A DNA stretch of 64,000 nt from Fervidibacter sinensis (GTDB lineage: Bacteria; Armatimonadota; Fervidibacteria; Fervidibacterales; Fervidibacteraceae): assembly GCA_032161045.1 (NCBI GenBank), contig JAVHTH010000013.1. One strand, given 5' to 3'. Under the pieces are notes generated by a model, which was given only the letters and a program-made list of their open reading frames with translations, was not told where the DNA came from and made no database searches. The position numbers were made by a program, and so were the translations under genes. Positions 27,474-36,220 of the stretch are shown in pieces (position 1 is the stretch's first letter; every line of letters begins with the position of its first letter).

Positions 27474-29444
27474 CTACTCAATCACGACGACCTCGTTTGT
27501 TGGGAAGAAGAAGTGGATTAGCAGCAGGGTGAACAAGATGAAAGTGTTGCCAACTATCATGCCCATCATGAACGGACGGAAGAAATGCCACAGCTTGATG
27601 CCACCAAACCACATGACTAACGCTTTCGCAAGCCAGCCAAGTAACATGCTGAAACCGTAACGGTCACCGAACCAAGTGACTGCGTTTGCCGCCGCAAATC
27701 CAAGCGGGTGAAATGGCCACCAGAAAAATTGCCAACGCATCCACGCAAGGAAAACCGTCGCAACCGCACCGCCGAGGAGAGAGACATAGTGCCATGTCGG
27801 CATCCTCAAGTCTTGGGCCAACCGAGTGAGGAAATCGTTAGCCAGCCATTGGGGATAACCTCGCGTCCACCATCCCATTTTCGGAACTGTCGTGGTGTAT
27901 AGAATCCGCAGGCTTGTTGGGTGACAAACCAACATAGACACAACAGTTGAAGCCAGCATCAGTTTGAAAACTTGTTGTTGGTTTAACCCCTCCGATTGGG
28001 CGATTTTGAAGGCTTGGAGCGCTTGTGGTAGCAAACAAGTCGCTGAGTCGCTGAACTTTGAATGAACCATCGTCAACCCTGAAATGCTCGGTGCCCCAAT
28101 TAAATCGCGACCGAAGAACCGCAAAAGGAAGTTAACCGGCGACGGAGTCCAGAAAACGAACAAGCCCGCCTCTGTGACCATCCGAGCCGTCATAATTCGC
28201 CAGATGTAGTGGATAACGAACAAGGCAATCGCCCAATGAATTGCTGTGCTGAAACCCTTCGTCCACAGAACCAGAAAAACGAAACAGACCAAAAGCAAGA
28301 GAAGCAAATGTCGGTATGGCAAAGGCGCAGCGTTCGGGTCGGGGCGGACTCCACGCCATGCTTGAATGAAAACATCGCGAAGATACAAGCGGGCAACCCA
28401 CATTTGCAACCCGAAGAGAGCGAACAGCCCTCCAATGGTTTGCATCTCCAGAGGTTGTTGGTGATCTGTCAATCCCATCGCAGAACGGATAACCATTTGA
28501 ACCCGACGGAAGACGAAAGCGAAGAACCAGAAACTGAAACCGACATCGGACGGAATCAGGTAGGTCACGCCGATCATGTCAAAGTAGATGTTGAAAGGCG
28601 TGTAGTTGAGGACATCCCAAGGTCTCCCTTGAAAGATTGCGCCCCAGTTCGGGTAGATGTTAATGTCGGGGAAGTATGGGAAGTAGATGTGGAGCGCTCG
28701 GAAAGTATAGACGAAAACCGGGATAATGAAGCCTGCCCAGAAAAGCAAATTTCGTCCCATCGCGGTCAAGCGTTTTTCGTCGGCAACTTCCACCGGGACT
28801 TGAGCCAGCGGGAAAGACAATTTCTCATGCTCAACCCACTGTTTGCGAAGCAGTGCAGCGATGAGGATGTGGGAAACGAACAGAGCCAAGTAGAACAAAG
28901 TCCACAAAGCAAGCGGCAAAACCCAAGGTTGCCAAGGAATTCGTCCGCCCTCAGGCATACCTTCAAAAACCCAAGCGATGACACCGCTCCTTGGGTCTTT
29001 TGAAGGCAACGCCCAGTCAGGGATGTATTGCAGCCAATTCAGACCTTCGTATTGAAGGAGTGCTGGCATGTTCCTCGGGCTTGAATAGTAGACAGGCGAG
29101 ACTAAGCCCAAGTAGAGGTAATTAGAGAACTGCTGCCCGGGAATGCCGGTCATGATGAGAACGATGCAGTAGATGAAGAGCAGTTCAGTTCGGCTGAAAA
29201 GTGCTTTGCCAAAAAAGCGACGCCAAACTGGATTGATGAGAGCAAGAAGCATGACTGGGAAGAGGGCACAGCGGGGCAAATGTCCTGTCCCAATTAGGTC
29301 GTAACGCAGGAAGGCTGAATAGCAACCAGCAACGGAAATCCCGATGACGAGCAAGAAGCCTATGACTACAGCCTTGACAGTTACACTTGCGATCTCTTCA
29401 GCAGGTCTCCTTTCAACCTTGACTTGCCATTCTCGCATTGCCAT
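27474..29444 (-). CDS. Large polytopic membrane protein, DUF6785/DUF6784-like (paralogue 1 of 3)
   Basis: A 656-residue protein of some 13-15 membrane helices. It is a paralogue of the proteins at 43.7 and 50.7 kb. All share a basic-acidic box before a Pro-rich helix (LRKQWVEHEKLSFPLAQVP here; RRQWMEREQFTFPLVQLP and RRRWMDEERLTYPVLYLP in the others). All also share an NP.L/W helix near residue 70 and a C-terminal HPxGxA...WLxKxxxxxxGG stretch. The family is common in Planctomycetota and Armatimonadota and has no proven function. Its size and topology suggest a transporter, and its neighbours elsewhere suggest carbohydrate use; both points are inference. The gene stands alone here. Confidence 0.75.
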   Translation of the reverse strand: MAMREWQVKVERRPAEEIASVTVKAVVIGFLLVIGISVAGCYSAFLRYDLIGTGHLPRCALFPVMLLALINPVWRRFFGKALFSRTELLFIYCIVLIMTGIPGQQFSNYLYLGLVSPVYYSSPRNMPALLQYEGLNWLQYIPDWALPSKDPRSGVIAWVFEGMPEGGRIPWQPWVLPLALWTLFYLALFVSHILIAALLRKQWVEHEKLSFPLAQVPVEVADEKRLTAMGRNLLFWAGFIIPVFVYTFRALHIYFPYFPDINIYPNWGAIFQGRPWDVLNYTPFNIYFDMIGVTYLIPSDVGFSFWFFAFVFRRVQMVIRSAMGLTDHQQPLEMQTIGGLFALFGLQMWVARLYLRDVFIQAWRGVRPDPNAAPLPYRHLLLLLLVCFVFLVLWTKGFSTAIHWAIALFVIHYIWRIMTARMVTEAGLFVFWTPSPVNFLLRFFGRDLIGAPSISGLTMVHSKFSDSATCLLPQALQAFKIAQSEGLNQQQVFKLMLASTVVSMLVCHPTSLRILYTTTVPKMGWWTRGYPQWLANDFLTRLAQDLRMPTWHYVSLLGGAVATVFLAWMRWQFFWWPFHPLGFAAANAVTWFGDRYGFSMLLGWLAKALVMWFGGIKLWHFFRPFMMGMIVGNTFILFTLLLIHFFFPTNEVVVIE

Positions 29445-29577
29445 ACCGTTTTGGGCGTTTGCGTTTCAATCGCCCATACACCTCCTCCGCTCCGAGAGTT
29501 TAATAGGCGCACATCCATTATGTCGCATGATATCGGAGTCAAAGATGAAGCAAAGACATGCGAACAAATTATTCGCA

Positions 29578-30102
29578 CTACCAAACCAAACTCACAAGCC
29601 AACCGATCCATCCCAACTTGACAAACATACCAAGCAACCGTCCCACAACTGTCCCAAGTGCAGCGCGCGATGCTTCATTGTGAGGGCGATTGTGTTGTTG
29701 TCGCTCCCACCAATAGACAGCGAAGTAACTTCCCACGAACGCTCCCAAAATGCCGAGCAACGCCGAACCTAAAAATCCGCCAACACCACCAACAGTCCCA
29801 CCAAGCATAGCCCCGCCAAAACCACCAAGCCATGCCATCAGCACACTGCCCTTGCTCGCCCCAAACCGCTTGACCAAAAAGCCAGATAACAGGTTATCTG
29901 CAAGTTCAACGACCAAACATCCAGCAAAGGTGCCGAGCAATATCCACACTGAAATAACGGTGAAACGACCTATGAGGGCGTAAATGAGAAGTCCAAGCCA
30001 AGCAATAAAGGTTCCCGGCAAGCCCAGTATGACAGCGAGGGCACCGACAAGAGCCAACAGGGTGACGAACACCTTGAGCAAAACCATCCAGTCCATCCTC
30101 AT
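29578..30102 (-). CDS. DUF456 membrane protein
   Basis: A 174-residue, very hydrophobic protein with about four to five helices. Gly-rich turns (LGGFGGAMLGGTVGGVGGFLGS) and the motif ELADNLLSG are typical of the DUF456 family, whose role is unknown. Its ATG follows the stop codon of the upstream gene directly, with no spacer, so the two are translationally linked. Confidence 0.8.
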   Translation of the reverse strand: MRMDWMVLLKVFVTLLALVGALAVILGLPGTFIAWLGLLIYALIGRFTVISVWILLGTFAGCLVVELADNLLSGFLVKRFGASKGSVLMAWLGGFGGAMLGGTVGGVGGFLGSALLGILGAFVGSYFAVYWWERQQHNRPHNEASRAALGTVVGRLLGMFVKLGWIGWLVSLVW

Positions 30103-30909
30103 TCACTCCGTCGCCCCAATGAGTTCGTCAAGCCGAACAAATCTCAATTTCACGGAAATTTTCCACTCATCGCCAGCCTTCATTTCCCTCGTCGTAATTC
30201 CGTCGCACCAAGCGAAGAAAATTCCACCCGAACCGGTCGGGTTGGCGTGTATGAAGACATTGTCAAGGTCGTCAAGTTTTGTGTCTTTCAAAGTTAAAGC
30301 AAGTGCCCATCCTGTTTCGGGATTGCAAATCCCAAGTTTCGGTTCACTTGTGTCAAGTGGATTGTGAGCCGATTGGAACACTCTGCCTTCATATTTGGTT
30401 TCGGCGAAAAGCCAACCCTTTCGGGTGCGGGCAAACCATTCGGGCGCACCAACGAAATTCAACATCGTCGCGAGGAAACCGTGCATGGAACGGAAATCGC
30501 GCTCGGCAACTAAAACAATTTCCACTGTTACCTCATCAGGTGCGAACCTATGGGCGACATGATACTTCAAACCACACGATTGACCTTGACGGTCCTTTAA
30601 ACGCCCTTCAACAGTCACGACTTTCTCACCATCGGAGGTTTGTTCGCTAACTCTCGGTTCCTGTTCGTTCTGGCTCCCGACAAGTTCGTATCGGTCGGGT
30701 TTCAAAATTCCCCAGTCGGTGTAAATTGCCATCCCAGTAATTCTTGGCGCTTCCAAATTGGGTAGGCACAAAAGGCTTAAAAGTCCTCCAGATTGTCGCT
30801 GGAAGGAAAAGAGCCATTGAGTTTGAACGGCTTCGGGTTTTCGGTTTAACGCGAACGAAATAGTTGCAACAAGTGCTAAAACGATCGCTGGAATCCAAAC
30901 TCGCCTCAT
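30103..30909 (-). CDS. Exported or membrane-anchored protein of unknown function
   Basis: A 268-residue protein with one N-terminal hydrophobic segment (RRVWIPAIVLALVATISFAL), probably a signal peptide or anchor. The rest is predicted beta-rich, with no family I recognise; visible pieces include AIYTDWGILKPDRYELVGS and FIHANPTGSGGIFFAWCDG. The ATG at 30909 has GAGAGGT seven bases upstream. It runs directly into the DUF456 gene, so the pair forms a two-gene operon. Confidence 0.65.
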   Translation of the reverse strand: MRRVWIPAIVLALVATISFALNRKPEAVQTQWLFSFQRQSGGLLSLLCLPNLEAPRITGMAIYTDWGILKPDRYELVGSQNEQEPRVSEQTSDGEKVVTVEGRLKDRQGQSCGLKYHVAHRFAPDEVTVEIVLVAERDFRSMHGFLATMLNFVGAPEWFARTRKGWLFAETKYEGRVFQSAHNPLDTSEPKLGICNPETGWALALTLKDTKLDDLDNVFIHANPTGSGGIFFAWCDGITTREMKAGDEWKISVKLRFVRLDELIGATE

Positions 30910-31064
30910 CTCGCACACCTCTCAAGCGGCTTCTTCGTTCACCCTTTTTCATGCGATGGGAATTACCCTTTTCTCAAAGTTTGTTGCGAGGAAGATGCTT
31001 ACGATGTCAGTTCAGCCGATGATTGCTGCAAAAAAACGAATGCCGAATTATCGGCGATTTTCGC

Positions 31065-31451
31065 CTACCATCTCAACTTTTTCTCCGAGGTCGCACTGAT
31101 TTCCCACCAGTAAATCCCGTCAGTGGTAATTTTCACGATCCTTCCCATTCGTTTCGCCTTCGTATTGAAATCTTTGTGCCTCATGAACCGCCTCACGAAC
31201 TCGGCTACCTGACTTTCACTAATGTCAAGGACGACGATGCAGTAGTTGGGATGGCAAAACTTGCGGCGGTAGAAGCCTAAGTCAAGGGTGAAAAAGGTTG
31301 GCTGTCGCAAAGAGTGCAAAAGCGGGATTATATGCTCCTCATCGCTCATGCCTCCCCAACCAAAATCGTAACCAATTTGACGAACATGAATGCCCCATTC
31401 CAGCAACTTGAGCCGTTGGAAATCTGGAATTTGTTCGTCCAAGATATTCAC
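31065..31451 (-). CDS. PIN-like protein (DUF5615-type), possible toxin partner
   Basis: A 128-residue protein starting with GTG. The N-terminal VNILDEQIPD, the central MSDEEHIIPLL, THE short strand FFTLDLGFY and YCIVVLDIS follow the layout of small PIN-like domains of the DUF5615/Mut7-C kind, where spaced acids bind the metal of a ribonuclease. Its start overlaps the stop of the DUF433 gene by 4 bases (GTGA), so the two are coupled. DUF433/DUF5615 pairs are common and are viewed as toxin-antitoxin-like, though activity is not proven for this one. The C-terminus (about 95-128) does not match anything I know. Confidence 0.6.
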   Translation of the reverse strand: MNILDEQIPDFQRLKLLEWGIHVRQIGYDFGWGGMSDEEHIIPLLHSLRQPTFFTLDLGFYRRKFCHPNYCIVVLDISESQVAEFVRRFMRHKDFNTKAKRMGRIVKITTDGIYWWEISATSEKKLRW

Positions 31452-31711
31452 GCGGCTTTCGCCTCCGCCACCTTTGCCCTCCGCCTATTGGTGCTTCTTT
31501 CAAGTGCTTCTTTGGCTAATAGAACAGCCTCAGCGATGTGGTCTCTCGTTATCCGATTGTGAAACTCACGGCAAATTTCATCCCAATCCATCCCTCTCGC
31601 GACCATGTTGAGGACGACGGAGACAAGAATTCTTGTGCCCTTGAAGGTCAAAGCACCGTGACAAATTTTCGGGTCACTGACGATGTATTTCCCATACTCC
31701 TTGCGCTTCAT
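31448..31711 (-). CDS. DUF433 domain protein (antitoxin-like)
   Basis: An 87-residue protein with the DUF433 pattern: YIVSDPKICHGALTFKGTRI near the start, then VVLNMVARGMDWDEICREF. DUF433 proteins are small winged-helix-like proteins usually encoded just before a PIN-like partner, as here. It would bind DNA and neutralise the partner (inference from the family). GAGGTG six bases upstream supports the ATG at 31711 over the ATG nine bases earlier in frame. Confidence 0.75.
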   Translation of the reverse strand: MKRKEYGKYIVSDPKICHGALTFKGTRILVSVVLNMVARGMDWDEICREFHNRITRDHIAEAVLLAKEALERSTNRRRAKVAEAKAA

Positions 31712-31748
31712 TCTCATCACCTCGCCGAGATTTTAACCCATTTTGCGT

Positions 31749-33359
31749 TCAACAGTCCGAAAGGGCAACACCACCGCCTGCAGGGTCGGAAGCACCAACC
31801 CACTTGTCACCGCTTCGCATCGCCAGTTGCACTAAAGCGACACCACCGTAACTTTGTGGGAACTTGACACAAGGTTGCCCTCGCCTTTGAACTTCCTCAA
31901 GAACCCAAGATGGGATTCTGGCTTGACACTCAATTTCGTGAACCTGTGCATCAAACCTCGGTGCCGAAACTGCTTCAAACGGTGACATTTCAAATTCAAC
32001 GACATTCAGCAAAACTTGAACGATGCCGCTGACTATCCTTGCACCGCCTGGCGCCCCAAGGACAAGGAACGGTTCGCCGTCTTTGAAAACAATGGTCGGC
32101 GACATGCCCGAAATTCTCGCTTTGCCAGGAGCAATTGAGTTTGGATGACCCGGCAAAGGGTGGAAACCAACCATTGCGTTGTTGAGCATAAAGCCCGTCC
32201 CGCGAGGAATAACACCAGATGAGGAACCAAGGGTGTGGGTTAAAGCAACGATGTTGCCCTCCCCGTCAATCACTGTGATGTGAGTTGTGCCGTGCGGCTC
32301 ACTTACCCCGACTCTCGGAACTGTCAATACCTCGCCCTTTTCAATCCGTTCACTCCATTTTCGGTTGTGATCTTCGGAAAGCAACATCTCAACAGGGACA
32401 TCTACAAACTCTGGGTCACCGTGGAAGAGAACTTTGTCGGTGAATGCAGCCTTGAACGCCTGTGCGACGGTGAATAAATACTCGGGCGTATTGTGTCCCA
32501 TCCGTTTCAGTTCAAATCCCTCCAAAATTTTCAGGATTTGCAAAACCGCCAAACCACCTGCTGGCAAGGGTGCGGAGAAGATTTCAAGGTTTCGGTAAGT
32601 GGCGCGGAGAGGTTCGTGCCAACGAACCCGATAGTTTTCCAAATCACCGCGCGTTATGTGCCCACCGTGAGTTTCCAAATCTGCCACGATTGCAGAAGCA
32701 ATTGCACCCCGGTAGAACTCCTCAAACCCGTGTCTTGCTAACCTCTCCAATGTCCGAGCCAAATCTGGGTTTCGCAATATCTCGCCCGCCTCGTAAGGGG
32801 AACCGTTGGGTTTCAAGAAGATGCGGTGTGCCTCAGGGGAAAATTGCAAGCGTTGCAGTAGTGAAGGGCGCTCCGGAAAGCGTTCGCGAGTCTTCCAAGT
32901 TCGCGCCAATTCCGCCGTGACAACGAAACCCTCCGAAGCAACGCAAATTGCCGGCTGCATAACTTTTTCCCAAGACCAAGTTCCATATCTTGCCAGCAAC
33001 TCGTATAAGCCAGCAACTGTGCCCGGGACTCCAACAGATTGAGCGCCTACATCGTTGACAGCATCTTTCAAAAAGAAACCAAACCCATCAGGGGCTTCCC
33101 GGATAACTTTGTCAGCCCACATATCTGGTTTTGCTTTGCTTCCAGCCCTTGCGTGAAAAGCGAGGCAGTGAACTTGTTTCGTTTTTGCTTCGTAAATGAG
33201 GGCAACTCCGAATCCACCGATCCCGCACATTTGGGGGTCAACAACACCTTGAACCAACGCAGCAGTCACAGCCGCATCAGCAGCGTTTCCACCTTGCCTA
33301 AGCACCTTGACACCCTCTTCAACAGCCAAAACCTGTGGCGCAACAACTAACCCACCCAT
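31749..33359 (-). CDS. Gamma-glutamyltransferase family protein
   Basis: A 536-residue Ntn-hydrolase precursor. GGNAADAAVTAALVQGVVDPQMCGIGG is broken into its two usual boxes near residues 23-48. The self-cleavage and catalytic Thr lies in HGTTHITVID at about 357, and SSSGVIPRGTGFMLNNAM follows in the small subunit. The family cleaves or transfers gamma-glutamyl groups of glutathione and related compounds. No signal peptide is visible, unlike the periplasmic E. coli enzyme, so a cytoplasmic location is likely. GGAGGG lies before the ATG. It is 37 bases upstream of the DUF433 gene on the same strand. Confidence 0.9.
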   Translation of the reverse strand: MGGLVVAPQVLAVEEGVKVLRQGGNAADAAVTAALVQGVVDPQMCGIGGFGVALIYEAKTKQVHCLAFHARAGSKAKPDMWADKVIREAPDGFGFFLKDAVNDVGAQSVGVPGTVAGLYELLARYGTWSWEKVMQPAICVASEGFVVTAELARTWKTRERFPERPSLLQRLQFSPEAHRIFLKPNGSPYEAGEILRNPDLARTLERLARHGFEEFYRGAIASAIVADLETHGGHITRGDLENYRVRWHEPLRATYRNLEIFSAPLPAGGLAVLQILKILEGFELKRMGHNTPEYLFTVAQAFKAAFTDKVLFHGDPEFVDVPVEMLLSEDHNRKWSERIEKGEVLTVPRVGVSEPHGTTHITVIDGEGNIVALTHTLGSSSGVIPRGTGFMLNNAMVGFHPLPGHPNSIAPGKARISGMSPTIVFKDGEPFLVLGAPGGARIVSGIVQVLLNVVEFEMSPFEAVSAPRFDAQVHEIECQARIPSWVLEEVQRRGQPCVKFPQSYGGVALVQLAMRSGDKWVGASDPAGGGVALSDC

Positions 33360-33403
33360 TGAACATCCCTCCTGCCCATGAAGATTTCGCTCTTCTGCTG
33401 GGT

Positions 33404-34150
33404 TTAATCTTTCTTCTCGCTTTGCTGTTTTTCGCCTTCTTCGGTTTGCTCCCGTTCTGAACCCTCAGTCACTGCCCTCAAACCCTGTTCGGCAAGCAAG
33501 TCGCGGTATCGCTTCAGGTCAACGAGGAGTTGCTCCAATCTGGCAATCAATTGGTCAAGGACGGCAATTCCATGAGTTGCCTCGTAAACTTCAAATTCAC
33601 CCAAGGCAACATATCGGTCGCTCCCGTGGTTGCTCAAGATGCGAAGTTTGACGAAACGGGCTTCGGTGGGGATGAAGTAAAACTCTTGGCGCTGCTTTTC
33701 GTTACGAAGGGTTCCAATGAGCACCAACTTCCAAGTCGCCTTATCGGGATCGGGGTCAGTTGTGACCCAAATTTCAAAGTCGCGGGCTGCGCGCCCAATA
33801 AAGGTTGGGTCAGGGATTGTTGGGTCAAGGACAACCTTGTTGATGAGTTTTACCTCGCGGTTGCGAAACGCGAAAATGATTTCCTGAGGGAACTTTGCCT
33901 CTTTTGAAGCCCAACCGTTCGTGCCCGTTTGGGGCAACCTTCCGTCCCAAACTGTGCCATCAATCAAGTTTTTCACGCTCCAATTTTCTTCGTCCAATTG
34001 GCTCGTGAATTTGACAATTGTCCCCCCATTTGCTGCGGCAACCAAATTCACTGTGCCCGAAAGAACCAAAGGCTTGGAAGGTTGCTTTGTCTGAGTTTGC
34101 GCGCAAATGAAACTTGTCAACGCCCCTATGACCAACCAAACCCAACGCAT
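33404..34150 (-). CDS. Secreted discoidin-domain (F5/8 type C-like) protein
   Basis: A 248-residue protein with a signal peptide (RWVWLVIGALTSFICAQ). A beta-sandwich of the discoidin type covers about 35-195: VKNLIDGTVWDGR, EIIFAFRNREVKLINKVVL, ARDFEIWVTTD, ARFVKLRILSNHGSDRYVAL and a closing GEFEVYEA. These domains bind carbohydrate or cell surfaces. The last 50 residues form a probable coiled coil (LIARLEQLLVDLKRYRDLLA) and a Glu/Lys/Gln-rich tail. No catalytic part is present. It is encoded just upstream of the gamma-glutamyltransferase gene, with no obvious functional link. Confidence 0.75.
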   Translation of the reverse strand: MRWVWLVIGALTSFICAQTQTKQPSKPLVLSGTVNLVAAANGGTIVKFTSQLDEENWSVKNLIDGTVWDGRLPQTGTNGWASKEAKFPQEIIFAFRNREVKLINKVVLDPTIPDPTFIGRAARDFEIWVTTDPDPDKATWKLVLIGTLRNEKQRQEFYFIPTEARFVKLRILSNHGSDRYVALGEFEVYEATHGIAVLDQLIARLEQLLVDLKRYRDLLAEQGLRAVTEGSEREQTEEGEKQQSEKKD

Positions 34151-34234
34151 AACACTTCACCCCTTTGAGCAGTCACTTGGTCACACAAAATTTTTTGCCA
34201 TGCCGAAAGTTTAGGTCAATTGACAGTAAAGTGC

Positions 34235-34460
34235 TTTCCGACCTTCAAGAGTATCTTCTGATGCGCCGTTTCGCTTTCTTGTGCCGTTTTTTTTTCTTTT
34301 CGGTGTCATTCGGAGGGTGCGTCTCCTGACGCCACCGTTTTTTCGCGCCGTTTTTTCATCGGTCTCGGAGAGCGAATCTACTGATACGCTGCTTCGTCTT
34401 TCTTGCTCCAACTTTTCCTTCTTTTTCGGCTACTTAGGAGAGCAGCCCTCCGAAATAGCC
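34235..34460. repeat. Degenerate GGAGGGC-type palindromes
   Basis: Three to four related units: GGAGGGTGCGTCTCCTGACG at 34311-34330, TCGGAGAGCGAATCTACTGA at 34364-34383, and GGAGAGCAGCCCTCCGAAAT at 34437-34456; a weaker one begins near 34240. They share the CTCCTGA or CTACTGA centre and are separated by T-rich linkers (TTTTTTCTTTTCGG). They are more decayed than those at 15.8 kb. Confidence 0.55.
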
Positions 34461-34540
34461 GAACTAACGACTTGCTGAACTCCTTCGTCCCGCGCCTTAA
34501 GTCACTCGCTCTGTCCACGCAAGGAAACAAACCCTGACGC

Positions 34541-34608
34541 TACCAATTTGCTGGATTGCTAACATGCCGATTTGCCCATCTGCCGACCTGCCGATTTGCC
34601 GACTTGCC
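34541..34608. repeat. Tandem octamer repeat (TGCCGAYY)
   Basis: Five and a half clear 8-base units start at 34565: TGCCGATT, TGCCCATC, TGCCGACC, TGCCGATT, TGCCGACT, TGCC. Weaker units of the same phase extend upstream to about 34541. A similar octamer run, reading TGCC every 7 to 8 bases, lies inside the large glycosidase gene at 42171-42201, and one in reverse orientation at 40016-40040. Confidence 0.75.
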
Positions 34609-34667
34609 TTTGCAGTTAGGAATGTGTCAAGATGAAAGGTGGCACGAACACTTTGGAGGCGATAAGA

Positions 34668-35093
34668 ATGCCTGAAGCACAACCTTCACTGGGAGTTGCT
34701 TTGCTTTTGCTTGTCATGATTGCGGGCGGGATCACAGGGTTAATGTGGGAGGTCTTTGCGTTTGCGAGGAAAAGGACCATACTGTCGCCTAAAAGGTTTG
34801 CATGGCGCATTGTCGGGTGGGTTCTAATCATCGCTGTCTTCTTTGGCATGTTCTTAGGGGCGTATCTCATCCGCTTCGCTGAGCCCCGCACTGCTGCCCT
34901 TTACTGGTCACTCTTCATTGCTTTCGCCGTCTTGACAGTTGCTTTCTTGGTCGTCATGGCTTATCAAGATTGGCGGTGGCTTATGAGCGAGCAATTCAAG
35001 CGAAAGGTTGACCTTTACCACCAACTTGGTGAGGAACTGAAGAAACTGGCTCAGGAAAAGCCATCGCCCGAAGGTGATGGTCGTGAGCAGTGA
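34668..35093 (+). CDS. Three-helix membrane protein of unknown function
   Basis: A 141-residue protein. Three membrane helices are visible (LGVALLLLVMIAGGITGLMW; WRIVGWVLIIAVFFGMFLGA; YWSLFIAFAVLTVAFLVVMA). A cytoplasmic tail follows, with a short amphipathic segment (KRKVDLYHQLGEELKKLAQE) that could form a coiled coil. I recognise no family. GGAGGC seven bases upstream supports the ATG at 34668. Its last 17 bases overlap the start of ribD, so the two are translationally coupled; a link to riboflavin synthesis is not otherwise suggested. Confidence 0.7.
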   Translation: MPEAQPSLGVALLLLVMIAGGITGLMWEVFAFARKRTILSPKRFAWRIVGWVLIIAVFFGMFLGAYLIRFAEPRTAALYWSLFIAFAVLTVAFLVVMAYQDWRWLMSEQFKRKVDLYHQLGEELKKLAQEKPSPEGDGREQ

Positions 35094-36186
35094 TGCCTTT
35101 TGGATGAGGAGGGCTTTGAAACTCGCAAGGAAAGCCGTTGGATGGACTTCACCCAACCCGCCCGTCGGTGCTGTTGTCGTGAAGGACAATTTGCTTATCG
35201 CCGAAGGCTATCACGAAGGTGCGGGAAAACCCCACGCTGAAGCGGTCGCCTTGGCGAAGGCAGGCAAGAAGGCAGAAGGTGCAACGCTTTATGTGACCTT
35301 GGAACCTTGTGACCATTACGGGCGAACTCCACCTTGCACTCAAGCCATAATCGCTGCGAAAATTCGGCGCGTCGTTGTCGGGACAGTTGACCCAAACCCA
35401 ATTGTCAACGGGAGAGGAATTGCTCGGCTAAAAGAGGCGGGGATTGAGGTGACTGTTGGCGTCCTTGAAAGTGAGGCGAAGGAACTCATCGCGCCCTTCG
35501 CAAAGTTCATTACACAACGAACTCCGTTCGTGACTTTGAAACTTGCAATGAGCGCCGATGGAAAAATTGCGACGAAAAACCGAGAGTCTAAGTGGCTGAC
35601 AGGTGAACTTGCCCGCCGATTTGCCCACAAATTGAGACATGAACACGACGCAGTTATGGTCGGAGTCGGGACAGTTCTTGCCGATGATCCCCAACTTACT
35701 GTCAGGCTTATTCGTGGAAAAGTCAAGCAGCCAATTCGGGTGGTCGTTGACAGTCAAGCGAGAACTCCACCGGCTGCCAAAATCATTCGTGCGGCTGAAT
35801 CACCGTGCATAGTTGCTGTGACGGAACATGCACCAAAAGAGCGAGTTGAGCAACTGATCAACGCTGGCGCTGAGGTTTGGAGATTGCCTTCGGATTCAAA
35901 CGGACGAGTTGACTTGTCTGAACTGCTAAAACGGTTGGCAGAACGAAATATCGTCAGCGTTTTGGTTGAAGGCGGTAGCGAACTTGCAGGTTCGTTCCTG
36001 AAGCAGCACCTCATTGACCGTGTTATCCTTTTCATTGCACCTTTGCTTATCGGTGGTCGCGATGCGGTGCCGGCAATAGGTGGTGATGGGTTTGACAAGT
36101 TAAGCGATGGAGTTCGCCTCAACGAAGTCAAACTCCGCAAATTAGGCGACGATTTTGTCTTAATGGCGAGTGTGGAGAAGGCTTGA
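35077..36186 (+). CDS. ribD: Bifunctional diaminohydroxyphosphoribosylaminopyrimidine deaminase / reductase RibD
   Basis: A 369-residue two-domain enzyme for the second and third steps of riboflavin synthesis. The N-terminal zinc deaminase (about 1-145) has PHAEAVAL and EPCDHYGRTPPCT as zinc and proton-transfer motifs. The C-terminal NADPH reductase (about 150-369) has TLKLAMSADGKIATKN, DAVMVGVGTVLADDPQLTVR and LVEGGSELAGSFL. The length is normal for the family. No other rib genes or FMN riboswitch are visible here, so the pathway is scattered. The start lies within the 3' end of the previous gene. The ATG at 35077 is my choice; a GTG at 35083 is also possible. Confidence 0.94.
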   Translation: MVVSSDAFWMRRALKLARKAVGWTSPNPPVGAVVVKDNLLIAEGYHEGAGKPHAEAVALAKAGKKAEGATLYVTLEPCDHYGRTPPCTQAIIAAKIRRVVVGTVDPNPIVNGRGIARLKEAGIEVTVGVLESEAKELIAPFAKFITQRTPFVTLKLAMSADGKIATKNRESKWLTGELARRFAHKLRHEHDAVMVGVGTVLADDPQLTVRLIRGKVKQPIRVVVDSQARTPPAAKIIRAAESPCIVAVTEHAPKERVEQLINAGAEVWRLPSDSNGRVDLSELLKRLAERNIVSVLVEGGSELAGSFLKQHLIDRVILFIAPLLIGGRDAVPAIGGDGFDKLSDGVRLNEVKLRKLGDDFVLMASVEKA

Positions 36187-36220
36187 TGCCTGTCCGCTCG
36201 CGAGGAAAGGAGCGTGATGA

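Larger units (their letters stand above)
34151..34667. other. Repeat-rich divergent intergenic region
   Basis: About 515 bases without a gene I can support. It contains several degenerate GGAGGGC-type palindromes (34235-34460) and an octamer tandem repeat (34541-34608). No clear promoter was found. GGAGGC at 34655-34660 is the ribosome site of the next gene. Confidence 0.6.
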
